Source: a candidate division FCPU426 bacterium (GTDB lineage Bacteria > Oederibacteriota > Muellerivitia > Muellerivitales > Muellerivitaceae). From it: a stretch of 64,000 nt of DNA. The stretch is taken from the NCBI GenBank assembly GCA_030041545.1, contig JASHNQ010000015.1, positions 1 to 64,000 of the forward strand, given 5' to 3'. Positions 25,013-33,542 of this stretch are shown here, one piece after another. The notes beneath the pieces are model-generated. The model was given only the letters and a program-made list of their open reading frames with translations. It was not told the origin of the DNA and did not search any database. Within the stretch, counting starts at the first letter, position 1, and every line of letters starts with the position of its first letter. The position numbers and the translations under genes were made by a program.

Positions 25013-26056
25013 TTATTGCTTTTTATAGTACTCCGCTTCGTCCGGCACGGCCTTGGTGAAATCCGGGTACCCGCCCTTGTCGTCGTGGTCGTTCCAGTCG
25101 GTCACCTTGCCCGTTTCCGCGTTTAACACGTAAATCACGTTTTGGGACTCGGGGCCGGTCCCGGAAAAATGCACCGCCGCCATGACCATGCGTTTGTGGT
25201 TTTCCCGGAAAAGGGCGAGGGACATGTCCTGGGAAGGCCCCGGCGCGAAGGGCAGGTGGGTTTTCCAATCCAGCTGTTTTTGGGGTCCGTAGCAAAGCAC
25301 GTCGCCCGTGGCCGCGTCGGCCACGTAGGTGTTGGCCCAGGGGTCGCGCACCGCGTCCCGGATGTCCGCCAGGCCGTCCGCCTTCCCAAGCTGCCAGACG
25401 ACCTTGTCCTCCTGGAAGAAAACCTCCTCCACCGTGGAATCCTGGAGAACGACGAGGAAGTTTCCGCTGTCCGTGCAAAGGTGCACCCGCCGGGGCGTGG
25501 CGGCCAGTTGGTACTCCCAGCGGATTTTGGGGTTCCGGGTCTTGGCGTCGGCCAAAAAAATCCGCTGGTTGAGCGAATCCGCGGCCAGGACGAGGGTGGG
25601 GTTGTCCTTCTCGTCCCAATCGGCCACCACCGCGCTTTCCACCGCCACGCCGGGCAATTGGCCCCAATGCCACACCACGCGGCAACCCTTCCAGACCTTG
25701 CGCAGCAGCAGCACCTGCCGGGAGCCTCCCGTGACCAGGTAATAGCCGGGAAGGGGCTGGGGCTGGATGTCCTTCAAGGGGCCGTCCAGGGCGTAGTCCC
25801 AATCGGTGTGGTTGCGGAGGACATGGAAGACCGTGTTGTGCTTTGTCCCGCAAAGCACCACGGTGGGAAAGGCGGGCTTTGCCGCCGGCTCCTCGGCAAA
25901 GGCAACGGAAATCCTAAATGGAACCACGAAGGCACAAAGGGCACAAAGAAAACCAAAACAAAATATTTTGTTTGAACCCGGTTTTTCTATTAATGGTTTT
26001 CGAAGTTCTTGGTGCCCTTCGTGCCTTCGTGGTTCAATCGGTTTAAGGTTTTTCAT
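25013..26056 (-). CDS. Secreted beta-propeller-like protein with repeat-derived N-terminus
   Basis: The 347-residue protein has no recognised family, but repeated strands such as YYLVTGGSRQVLLLRK, LVLAADSLNQRIFLADAKT and NTYVADAATGDVLCYGP suggest a propeller. The N-terminal 60 residues are encoded by both arms of a CACGAAGG-type repeat. One arm gives PRRHEGHQEL, the other gives FLCALCAFVVPF, which forms the hydrophobic core of the signal peptide (cut near AFA/EEP). The ATG at 26056 overlaps the stop of the upstream cyclic-nucleotide gene (ATGA). Confidence 0.68.
   Translation of the reverse strand: MKNLKPIEPRRHEGHQELRKPLIEKPGSNKIFCFGFLCALCAFVVPFRISVAFAEEPAAKPAFPTVVLCGTKHNTVFHVLRNHTDWDYALDGPLKDIQPQPLPGYYLVTGGSRQVLLLRKVWKGCRVVWHWGQLPGVAVESAVVADWDEKDNPTLVLAADSLNQRIFLADAKTRNPKIRWEYQLAATPRRVHLCTDSGNFLVVLQDSTVEEVFFQEDKVVWQLGKADGLADIRDAVRDPWANTYVADAATGDVLCYGPQKQLDWKTHLPFAPGPSQDMSLALFRENHKRMVMAAVHFSGTGPESQNVIYVLNAETGKVTDWNDHDDKGGYPDFTKAVPDEAEYYKKQ
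25921..26036. repeat. CACGAAGG-type hairpin inside a coding region
   Basis: 28-bp arms at 25921-25948 and 26009-26036 pair with two mismatches, both starting from GAACCACGAAGG outward. The 60-base spacer is AT-rich. The whole element is translated as the N-terminus of the propeller-like protein. Confidence 0.85.
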
Positions 26057-26529
26057 GTGCACCAGAACCGGATGGTCTCGAAGGCCCGGTTGGCTTCCCG
26101 GATGCGCGAACAGAGGGTCACCACCAGCATGTCCTGGATGCGCAGGGCGGTGGCCGGGTTCTCCCGCTTGAGTTTCTCGTAATCCGAGTGGGAAAGAAAA
26201 AAAAGAACGGCTTCGGAATCCGCCACGGCGTCCGCTGACCGGGGTTCCCCGTCCACCAGGGCCATTTCCCCGAAAATCTGCCCCGCGGTGAGGACCGTCA
26301 GGAGCTGTTCCTGTTTTTCCCTGCGCCCCTCCGGCGTCACCTGGCGGCTGATGCGGATTTTGCCCGACCGCACCCAGTAAAACCCGTCCCCGGGGTCGTT
26401 CTCCTTGAAAACCGCGGCACCCGCCTCCCGCCCGATCTCCCTCAAAAGCTCCGCAAGGATCTTCCAATCCGGCTCCTTCAGGCCCCGGTAGGGCGCGGCA
26501 TCCTTGAAAACGGACAGGTCAACGGGCAT
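26053..26529 (-). CDS. Stand-alone cyclic-nucleotide-binding domain protein
   Basis: The 158-residue protein is one cNMP-binding domain: GDGFYWVRSGKIRI, then the phosphate-binding cassette GQIFGEMALVDGEPRSADA with the conserved Glu and Arg. No DNA-binding helix-turn-helix follows, so it is not a Crp-type regulator. It may act on a partner protein. I place the start at 26529, because GGAGG lies six bases upstream. Residues further upstream would be encoded by a repeat arm. Its stop overlaps the start of the propeller gene. Confidence 0.82.
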   Translation of the reverse strand: MPVDLSVFKDAAPYRGLKEPDWKILAELLREIGREAGAAVFKENDPGDGFYWVRSGKIRISRQVTPEGRREKQEQLLTVLTAGQIFGEMALVDGEPRSADAVADSEAVLFFLSHSDYEKLKRENPATALRIQDMLVVTLCSRIREANRAFETIRFWCT

Positions 26530-26546
26530 TCCAACCTCCAACAAAA

Positions 26547-26645
26547 TGAACCACGAAGGCACTAAGGGCACCAAGAAATAACAAATCTGACTTTTTTCCC
26601 TGGGCCATGATCGTCCTTTGTGCCCTTCGTGTCTTTGTGGTTCAA
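26547..26645. repeat. CACGAAGG-type hairpin, solo copy
   Basis: Arms at 26547-26575 (TGAACCACGAAGGCAC...) and 26616-26645 (...GTCTTTGTGGTTCAA) are near-perfect inverted copies around a 40-base spacer. It lies directly upstream of the cyclic-nucleotide gene. Confidence 0.85.
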
Positions 26646-26682
26646 TTATTCAATTTTTTTGCGGTTAAGTCTCATGAAAAGG

Positions 26683-27465
26683 TCAGGTCAGCAGGTTAGG
26701 ATATTCCCGCGTGGCCAGGGCCCAGATGAAAAGGGACGCGCCCAGGAGCACGCTCCCATCCAACAGCCCTTGGGTATAATCCGGATCCAGCAAAAGCCCC
26801 CTCAGGCCGTCCACCAGGTAGCTCATGGGGTTGGCTTTCGCCGCCACCTGCATCCAAGTAGGAAGGATGGGAAGGGGGTAAAGGGCGCTGGAAAGGAAGA
26901 AAAGAGGCATGGTCACCAACTGGCCGATCCCCATCATCCGGTCCCGGGTCTTCACCAGGGCGGCGATGACCATGGAAAACCCGGAGAAAAAAGCCGACCC
27001 CAGCACCACGAAGACGAACAACCCCAGGGCCCGGTCCCAACCCCATTGAAGGTGGATACCCAGGAGAAAGGCCACCAGCAGCACCACCACCAACTGGCTG
27101 AGGGATTTGGCCGTGGAGGCCAGCATCTTGCCCAGGACCAGGGCCGAGCGCTCAATGGGCGTGGTGAGGATCTTCTGAAGGAGTCCCATGTCCCTCTCCC
27201 AGATGATGGACAGGCCGTTGAAGATGGAAACGAAGGTGATGGCCTGGGCCAGGATGCCCGGCGTCAGGAAGGCCTGGTAGTCGCCCCCCGCTTCGGGCAC
27301 GGCCTTCAGGCGGCTGAAAGCCCCGCCGAAGAGGAGAAGCCAGAGGACCGGCTGGACGCTGCGGGAAAGCACCTCCACCGGATCCTTGGCCATCTTGATC
27401 ACTTCCAACTCGATGATGACCGAAACGTGGTGAAGGTAAAGGACGACGTAGTTATGTTTTTTCAT
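26683..27465 (-). CDS. ABC-2 type transporter permease
   Basis: The 260-residue protein has six membrane segments and the ABC-2 signature IIWERDMGLLQKILTTPIERSALVLGKMLAS followed by RDRMMGIGQLVTMPLFFLSSALYP, as in DrrB-like drug or polymer exporters. Its ATPase partner is almost certainly the gene at 28688-29488 on the same strand. The two are now separated by an AT-rich gene on the opposite strand. Confidence 0.88.
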   Translation of the reverse strand: MKKHNYVVLYLHHVSVIIELEVIKMAKDPVEVLSRSVQPVLWLLLFGGAFSRLKAVPEAGGDYQAFLTPGILAQAITFVSIFNGLSIIWERDMGLLQKILTTPIERSALVLGKMLASTAKSLSQLVVVLLVAFLLGIHLQWGWDRALGLFVFVVLGSAFFSGFSMVIAALVKTRDRMMGIGQLVTMPLFFLSSALYPLPILPTWMQVAAKANPMSYLVDGLRGLLLDPDYTQGLLDGSVLLGASLFIWALATREYPNLLT

Positions 27466-27656
27466 CTTTTAAATCCTTTAACGTAAAGACGCTAAACCAC
27501 AAAATTATTAGGTAGGAAAAAATCAATAAATTTTGAGCTTTTAACCCGGACTTTTCGGATGAAATTTCTATCACATTTATAACAGTATAATAAGGCAGCG
27601 TTTGGTTACATAAATAACGCTTTTTTGTTTTTAGGATCACGAGAAGGGAAAACGCG

Positions 27657-28586
27657 ATGGATAGATCTGTTCATTTTTGGGTGGCTTTGACCTATTTGTT
27701 AATCGCCGGAATATTTGGATATCAGACTTTTCGTCATACTGAAACAGCGGTACATGTTCTTTCAAAAGTATTCGAAATTGATAATTGGAAATATATATTT
27801 GCAGAAGAGGAACCAAATTTGATCGGGAAAATTATTCAGGGCCATCATTTAATTGGGCCTTTAATCGCTCCTCAAGTCAAAAATTTTATCAATCAAACTT
27901 TCGATCTCCCCTCCTTAACAAAAGTAAAACAGGACACGGACAAAATCCCAGGTTTAAAAATTCAGATCGAAAAAGAGGGCAAAAAATCAAGCTTATGGTC
28001 GTGGATTTTAATTGCAATAAGTTTTATTTATTTCATTTTAGTGATGGCATTTTTTAAAAAATCGAGAATTAAAAATATACTTTATTCGCTAACAAACATT
28101 TCTATTGTTTCTTTTGTTGTTGGGATAACTACACCCGCATTAATGATTGTTGCCATGTCACCCAAAACACAATATTTGCCTTCAGCGGTTTTACATTATG
28201 AAATAAGAAGTGTCTTGGGTGTTATTTCCAAATTATTTTCATCAGGCCATTGGTTTGTTGCATCCGCTTTAACACTTTTTAGTATTCTTATCCCAATTTC
28301 TAAGGCGATTTTGACTTTATATGCCACGGAATTCGCTTCATTATCTGCAAAGTTAACAATCGCTAAATTTCTACATTTAATCGGAAAATGGTCTATGGCT
28401 GATGTTTTTGTGGCGGCTTTATTACTGGTGAGCTTTGCCATCAAAGCCGACCAAACCACCCAAGCTTATCTATTCCGAGGCTTCTATTATTTCTTGGCTT
28501 ACTGTTTATTGAGTATGGTTTCAACAACTTTGCTGGAATATCAGGTTAATAAAATCGACCAAACACTAATAGTTCAACAAGGTTAG
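27657..28586 (+). CDS. AT-rich PqiA-domain membrane protein
   Basis: The 309-residue protein has an N-terminal helix, a soluble stretch and a C-terminal membrane domain matching PqiA: HYEIRSVLGVISKLFSSGHW, FSILIPISKAILTLY and LIGKWSMADVFVAALLLVSFAI. In Escherichia coli, PqiA works with an MCE protein in lipid transport between membranes. No MCE gene is nearby. Base composition is much more AT-rich than its neighbours, and the gene lies between the two halves of an ABC exporter on the opposite strand, so recent acquisition is likely. Confidence 0.8.
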   Translation: MDRSVHFWVALTYLLIAGIFGYQTFRHTETAVHVLSKVFEIDNWKYIFAEEEPNLIGKIIQGHHLIGPLIAPQVKNFINQTFDLPSLTKVKQDTDKIPGLKIQIEKEGKKSSLWSWILIAISFIYFILVMAFFKKSRIKNILYSLTNISIVSFVVGITTPALMIVAMSPKTQYLPSAVLHYEIRSVLGVISKLFSSGHWFVASALTLFSILIPISKAILTLYATEFASLSAKLTIAKFLHLIGKWSMADVFVAALLLVSFAIKADQTTQAYLFRGFYYFLAYCLLSMVSTTLLEYQVNKIDQTLIVQQG

Positions 28587-28687
28587 TAAACACCTAAACA
28601 CAAAATGTGTTCGTTTGATTTTGATAAAATTCAGATCGTTCCTTGTGAATCTACGGTGAAAATTTTAACCTTTACGGTTTTAAATGT

Positions 28688-29488
28688 TCAGCCAAGGCGT
28701 CGTGCGGTGCGGCGGATGCGCTTGACATCGGAAAGGTCTCCTTGTTCCTCGGGTTCCAGGTGCCCCACAAAATGCACGAAAAGCTCGTCCATGTCGGCCC
28801 GGGGCATCCGGGCCTTCTTGCGCAACTCGGCCAGGGTGCCCATGACCTCGATACTCCCCTTGTTCATGATGGCGATGCGGTCGCAGAGCTCTTGGGCCTC
28901 GTCCATGTAATGGGTGGTCAGGAACAGAGTCATGCCGTATTCCTTTTGCAGGCCCCGGATATGGCCCCAAAGGGCCTTGCGGGCCACCGGGTCCAAGCCC
29001 ACCGTGGGCTCGTCCAGGAAAATCACCGCCGGGTGGTGCAGGATGGCCTGGCCCACCTCCAGCCGCCGCACCATGCCGCCCGAATAATGGGCTACCAGGC
29101 GCTGGGCCGCCTCCGTTAGGTCCATGAGTTCCAGGATGCGGGGGATGCGCTCCTTCAATTCCTTGGCGCCCATCCCGTAGAGCTTTCCGAAGATCATCAG
29201 GTTTTCATAACCCGTCAGGGCGCCGTCCACCGAAAGGGATTGGGGCACGTAGCCGATGGATTCCCGGATGTGGCCCGGCTGCCTCAGTGAAAAGCCGTTC
29301 ACCCAGGCTTCTCCGGAATCGGGCGCTAGGAGCGTGATGAGCATCTTGATGGTGGTGGACTTGCCTGCGCCGTTGGGGCCCAGTAGCGCGAAGCATTCAC
29401 CGGGGGCCACCTTGAAGCTGACATCCTTGACAGCTTGCACTTCCTTGAAACTCTTGTTTAGATTTTGGACTTTAATAATGGGTTCCAT
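28688..29488 (-). CDS. ABC transporter ATP-binding protein (DrrA-like)
   Basis: The 266-residue ATPase has Walker A GPNGAGKST, signature HYSGGMVRRLEVG, Walker B VIFLDEPTVGLD and the H-loop TTHYMDEA. It resembles DrrA/CcmA-type exporters that pair with ABC-2 permeases. The ATG at 29488 follows GAGG eight bases upstream. An in-frame upstream extension would be encoded by a repeat and is rejected. Its permease is at 26683-27465. Confidence 0.92.
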   Translation of the reverse strand: MEPIIKVQNLNKSFKEVQAVKDVSFKVAPGECFALLGPNGAGKSTTIKMLITLLAPDSGEAWVNGFSLRQPGHIRESIGYVPQSLSVDGALTGYENLMIFGKLYGMGAKELKERIPRILELMDLTEAAQRLVAHYSGGMVRRLEVGQAILHHPAVIFLDEPTVGLDPVARKALWGHIRGLQKEYGMTLFLTTHYMDEAQELCDRIAIMNKGSIEVMGTLAELRKKARMPRADMDELFVHFVGHLEPEEQGDLSDVKRIRRTARRLG

Positions 29489-29505
29489 GAGCACCTCAAA
29501 AACGA

Positions 29506-29977
29506 TTGAACCACAAAGACACAAAGGGCACCAAGAACGTCAAAATTACAAAATGACTCTTTGAATCCCATCTTTAATAAGCGGCTCATTGAAATTTATA
29601 AGTAACCCCAATCTTTGTTTGGTTACTTTTAAATAAGTTATGACTTGGGCTTCATGAATCGGCAATAAAGCTTCAACAGCTTTTAACTCAACAATTAATT
29701 TTCCTTCTACGAATAAATCGATTCGGAATCCAACGTCTAATTTTACTTCTTCATATACCAATGGAACGGGGATTTCGACTTCGACCTTTAATCCTCTTTT
29801 TCTCAATTCATATGCTAAGCAAGCTTGGTAAGCACTTTCCAAAAGTCCAGGACCAAAAATTCGATGAATTTTAAAGGCCGCATCAACAACCTGGCCGGCA
29901 GTCCTCTCTGTTTCCGGATCAATCCTTTCAAAATGCTTCATGTCTTCCTTAGTGCCCTTTGTGCCTTTGTGGTTCAA
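29506..29977. mobile_element. 472-bp candidate element: 30-bp terminal inverted repeats around a GxxExxY gene
   Basis: Terminal repeats at 29506-29535 and 29948-29977 are inverted copies with two mismatches, and both begin TTGAACCACAAAG. They belong to the same family as the solo hairpins at 25921 and 26547. The only gene between them is a GxxExxY protein. No target duplication is obvious. The right end supplies the TGA stop of the neighbouring DUF815 gene. Confidence 0.6.
29546..29941 (-). CDS. GxxExxY family protein (PD-(D/E)XK nuclease-like)
   Basis: The 131-residue protein has the name-giving motif in GPGLLESAYQACLAYEL (residues 26-42) and a PD-(D/E)XK-like core in FRIDLFVEGKLIVELKAVEAL. 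These proteins are predicted nucleases of unknown role. I start at the ATG at 29941. A further 12 residues (MNHKGTKGTKED) would be encoded by the repeat arm. It is AT-richer than its neighbours and lies entirely inside inverted repeats, so it may help move or maintain that repeat family. Confidence 0.88.
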   Translation of the reverse strand: MKHFERIDPETERTAGQVVDAAFKIHRIFGPGLLESAYQACLAYELRKRGLKVEVEIPVPLVYEEVKLDVGFRIDLFVEGKLIVELKAVEALLPIHEAQVITYLKVTKQRLGLLINFNEPLIKDGIQRVIL

Positions 29978-31368
29978 CTGACTTTGCCTTTCAAGTCGTT
30001 GATGAATTGCCGGGCCGTGCGGCCCGAGCGGACATTATTAGCCTTTTCCCATTGTAAAGCCCGGGCATGCAGCTCGGCGGGCGGCATCTTGATGCCCTCG
30101 GCCTTGGCCCAACCGTCCACCATCTTCAGGTAGGTCTCCTGGTCCGGGGTATAAAAGGAAATCACCAACCCGAAGCGGTCCGAAAGGGATAATTTTTCCT
30201 CCACCGTGTCCGCCCCATGGATTTCCCCTTCCTTTTGGACGCCCCCCGCCCGGTCGCCGAAGAACTCCCGGATCAAGTGGCGACGGTTGGACGTGGCGAT
30301 AATAATCACGTTGGGGGGCGTGGCCTCCACCGTTCCTTCCAAAAGCGCCTTCAACCCTTTATAAGAAGTTTCATTCTCCTCAAAAGAGAGGTCGTCCACG
30401 AAAAGGATAAATTTTTCAGGCCGTCCCCTCAAGAAGGGCAGGATGGCCGGGTATTCGTTCAAATGGGAAGGATGCACTTCCACCAGCCTTAAACCCCTGC
30501 CCTGGTATTTGTTCAAAAGGGCCTTCACGGTGGAAGACTTCCCTGTCCCCCTTTCCCCGTAAAGCAGGGCGTTGTTGGCCCCTTTGCCGGACACGAACGC
30601 CTCGATGTTTTCGATCAAAGGCTTGCGTTGTTCGTCATAGCCGATCAGGTTTTCCAGGCGGATAGGGTCCACGGCTTCCACGCCCACGAGGCGCCCTTTC
30701 CCGCCTTCCTCCATCTGCCAACGAAAAGCCCGATAGAGGCCAAACAATCCCCATCCGTTCTTGTGGAAATATTCGGCCAGGTTGGCCAGGAGCGGGTTTC
30801 CCTTGTTGGAGGAGAGGAGTTCCGCCTTCATCTTGCGCCGGGCTTCGACGGCCGGGGGAAGGCCCTTGCCCCGCTTGGGGGCGACGACCCCTTCCAGGGA
30901 GGGTGCTTCACTCTTGCCCAAAAGACCGGACTTCTTGAGGAATTCCCCTTCCCAGTCCGTTTTCAGGATTTTTTGGACCGCGTCCAGTTCCCGCGCATAG
31001 CTTTGGTGCAGCGAGGGGCTGATCTCGGAAAGCGGCGCCAATTCGGCCTTGCGGTGCAGGGGGTTGTCGTCCTCCAAGAGCCGCTCCAGGAAGTAGTCCT
31101 GCAGGAGGGTTCCCACCCGGGGGTGGGCGGCGAATTCCTGATGGTCCACCAGGGCTTTCCAAAGCGCGCCGTAGCGCCTCAAGCCCTTCGCGGGTTCAGT
31201 GTCCTTTTTGGCCAGCCATTTGAGTAGTCGTACGAACTTCAAACCAGCCTCATCGCGGAAAATTCCGGCCAAAAGCACAAGGAAATCGAGGGCTTCCAAG
31301 GCCCGCTTGGCCGCGGCGGAGGCTTTGGGGAGTGGATTTTCTTTGGGGGTTTTGGACTTCGAGGCCAT
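29974..31368 (-). CDS. DUF815-family AAA+ ATPase
   Basis: The 464-residue protein has a helical N-terminal half and an AAA+ domain with Walker A LYGERGTGKSSTVKALL near 270, Walker B FILFVDDLSFEE near 320, and sensor motif IIIATSNRRHLI with GDRAGG after it. This matches DUF815 (YifB/ClpX-like group of unknown function). Its TGA stop is formed by the end base pairs of the adjacent repeat element, so the native stop may have been replaced. Confidence 0.88.
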   Translation of the reverse strand: MASKSKTPKENPLPKASAAAKRALEALDFLVLLAGIFRDEAGLKFVRLLKWLAKKDTEPAKGLRRYGALWKALVDHQEFAAHPRVGTLLQDYFLERLLEDDNPLHRKAELAPLSEISPSLHQSYARELDAVQKILKTDWEGEFLKKSGLLGKSEAPSLEGVVAPKRGKGLPPAVEARRKMKAELLSSNKGNPLLANLAEYFHKNGWGLFGLYRAFRWQMEEGGKGRLVGVEAVDPIRLENLIGYDEQRKPLIENIEAFVSGKGANNALLYGERGTGKSSTVKALLNKYQGRGLRLVEVHPSHLNEYPAILPFLRGRPEKFILFVDDLSFEENETSYKGLKALLEGTVEATPPNVIIIATSNRRHLIREFFGDRAGGVQKEGEIHGADTVEEKLSLSDRFGLVISFYTPDQETYLKMVDGWAKAEGIKMPPAELHARALQWEKANNVRSGRTARQFINDLKGKVS

Positions 31369-31471
31369 GTGACTCCTTCAGGAAAAGGACGGCTATTTTA
31401 CCTGGTTTTAAACTGGGACGAACCTGTTTTTGCCCGGGGTGCAGCCTTAGAATGAAGGCGAAAGGAAGGCC

Positions 31472-32638
31472 ATGGCCGGGATTTTGACGCTGGAACAACT
31501 GCTCTCGGAACGGACCGCCGAGGGGACACTTTACGAAAAGCGGCCGGACAACCGGGTGCAATGCTGGGCTTGCGCCCATCGTTGCCGCATACCCGAGGGC
31601 AAGAAGGGGATTTGCAAAGTCCGTTATAACGAAGGCGGCGTTTTGAGGGTCCCCCGCAACTATGTTGGCGCGGTCCAGGTGGACCCCATCGAGAAGAAAC
31701 CGTTCTTCCATGCGCTGCCCGGCAGCCGGGCTTTTTCCTATGGCATGTTGGGCTGTGACTATCACTGCCATTACTGCCAGAACTGGATCACCAGCCAGGC
31801 GCTGCACGACCCGGCCTCGGAGGAAGCCGGCGCCCAACCCCAGGACATGACCGCGGCCAATATCGTCCAACTGGCCCTTCAATATAAATGCCCTGTCGTC
31901 ACCTCCACCTATAACGAACCCCTCATCACCAGCGAATGGTCGGTGGAAGTTTTCCAAGAGGCCCGGAAAAAAGGACTGCTGACTTCCTACGTCTCCAACG
32001 GCAACGCCACGAGGGAAGTGCTGGAATTCATCCGCCCTTGGGTGGACCTTTATAAGGTGGATCTGAAGGGCTTCAACGACAAGCACTACCGATCCACCAT
32101 GGGCGGCACCTTGAGGCCGGTCCTGGAATCCATCGAGCGGCTCAAGGCTATGGGCTTCTGGCTTGAAATCGTCACGCTGGTCATACCCGGCTTCAACGAC
32201 GGCGAATCGGAGCTCAGGGGTATCGCCCGATTCATCGCCTCGGTGAGCCGCGACATTCCCTGGCACGTGACCGCCTTCCATTCGGATTACAAAATGATGG
32301 ATACCCCCGACACCCAACCCGAACAGTTGAGCCGGGGCTACCAAATCGGCCGGGAAGCGGGGCTCAGGTACGTGTATTCCGGCAACCGGCCGGGCCAGGT
32401 GGGTACCACCGAAAACACCTATTGCCCGTCCTGCGACGAACCTCTTATTGAACGTTACGGTTTTAAAGTCTTCAAGGACCGCCTGGGAGCCGACGGCCTT
32501 TGCCCGAAATGCCAGACCCCCATCCCGGGTGTCTGGAAAATTCCCGGCCGGGACCCCGGCGCCGTGACGCCGGTGGAACAAACGCCCTTGGCCGAAGCCG
32601 CCCTGGCCGCGGCCACATACACCCGAAAACAAAATTGA
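31472..32638 (+). CDS. amrS: Radical SAM enzyme of the AmmeMemoRadiSam type
   Basis: The 388-residue protein begins with CWACAHRCRIPEGKKGICKV and VDPIEKKPFFH, then has the radical SAM cluster motif GCDYHCHYCQNW (C-x3-C-x2-C) and a C-terminal cysteine pair CPKCQTPIPG. This is the layout of AmrS, found with AmmeR (AmrA) and Memo (AmrB) genes. Neither companion is in this window. Older annotations call it pyruvate formate-lyase activating enzyme. The reaction is unknown. Its TGA stop lies in the edge of a repeat hairpin. Confidence 0.88.
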   Translation: MAGILTLEQLLSERTAEGTLYEKRPDNRVQCWACAHRCRIPEGKKGICKVRYNEGGVLRVPRNYVGAVQVDPIEKKPFFHALPGSRAFSYGMLGCDYHCHYCQNWITSQALHDPASEEAGAQPQDMTAANIVQLALQYKCPVVTSTYNEPLITSEWSVEVFQEARKKGLLTSYVSNGNATREVLEFIRPWVDLYKVDLKGFNDKHYRSTMGGTLRPVLESIERLKAMGFWLEIVTLVIPGFNDGESELRGIARFIASVSRDIPWHVTAFHSDYKMMDTPDTQPEQLSRGYQIGREAGLRYVYSGNRPGQVGTTENTYCPSCDEPLIERYGFKVFKDRLGADGLCPKCQTPIPGVWKIPGRDPGAVTPVEQTPLAEAALAAATYTRKQN

Positions 32639-32737
32639 GCCACAGAGTCATGGGATGAATGGGATGGAAAAATCAAAAGACATAAGGCTATTGGTTTAGG
32701 GTTCAGGCCAATCCCATTTATCCCGTGCATCTGTGGC
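32639..32737. repeat. CCACAGAG-type hairpin
   Basis: Arms 32639-32667 (GCCACAGAGTCATGGGATG...) and 32708-32737 (...CCCGTGCATCTGTGGC) are imperfect inverted copies around 40 bases, with GGGATGAAT and GGGATGG spaced by nine bases. The outer TTGAGCCACAGAG resembles the TTGAACCACAAAG ends of the GxxExxY element. Confidence 0.72.
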
Positions 32738-32806
32738 AAAAAAAGCCTTGGCTTTTAGGCGTAAGCTTTTAAAATTCACCTCATCCCGGTTTCATCCGAG
32801 GTTTCC

Positions 32807-33502
32807 TTGTTCATCACCTTCGTCGAGGACGCGCCGGCTTCCAAAAAGATCGCCTGGGCCAACACCGGCATGATCGTCCTGAACATCCTGGTCGTCTACC
32901 TCACCCTGGGTCGGCCCGGTTTCAACCTGACCTTGGCCCATTACGGCTTCATCCCCGCGCGGGGGGTGCAGATCGGCCTCCTGACGGGCTTTTTCCTCCA
33001 CAGCAGCTGGGCCCAATTGGTCACGAATATGGCCTTCCTCTTCATGTTCGGGAAGGGCGCCGAACATCGCATCGGCCGGTTCAACTACGTGCTGGCTTAT
33101 TTCGGGATCGGCCTAGCGAGCGAGCTGGTGCATTGGTACTTTAACCGAGGGAGCATGCTGCCCCTCGTCGGCGCCTCCCGCATCGTCACCGGCCTGGGGG
33201 TCATTTACCTGCTCATGTATCCCTGGGGCAAGATGAAATGGGTCTTTTCCTTTTTCGGCGCGCCCGTCCTGGAAATCCCCTCCCGCACCCTTTTCGTCAT
33301 GGCCTTCTGGGCGCTGGTCCAGCTGGCCCTGGCCTTCTTCCCCTGGTCCGTGCTGGCCCGAGTTTTCGATTCCCTGACCCGTATGGGCATTACCCTCTTT
33401 ACCGTAAACCCGACGGCGGGGACCGCCTGGCGGGCCCACCTGGGCGCCATGGCGGCGGGGCTTATCCTTCATTTCCTGATGCCCCCCCAAAAACACGGTT
33501 GA
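32807..33502 (+). CDS. Rhomboid-like membrane protein with altered active site
   Basis: The 231-residue polytopic protein is a tandem relative of the next gene. The catalytic-serine loop reads GASRIVTG, so the Ser is kept but the following Gly, which is normally invariant, is Arg. The second catalytic His is present in WRAHLGAMAAG. The HxxxN motif is weak (SSWAQLVTNM). It may be an inactive, binding-only rhomboid. The start is a TTG with GAGG five bases upstream. Confidence 0.78.
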   Translation: MFITFVEDAPASKKIAWANTGMIVLNILVVYLTLGRPGFNLTLAHYGFIPARGVQIGLLTGFFLHSSWAQLVTNMAFLFMFGKGAEHRIGRFNYVLAYFGIGLASELVHWYFNRGSMLPLVGASRIVTGLGVIYLLMYPWGKMKWVFSFFGAPVLEIPSRTLFVMAFWALVQLALAFFPWSVLARVFDSLTRMGITLFTVNPTAGTAWRAHLGAMAAGLILHFLMPPQKHG

Positions 33503-33542
33503 CAGTGGGTCCGGCATTGAAAGAATAAAAAAGGAGCGCGGC

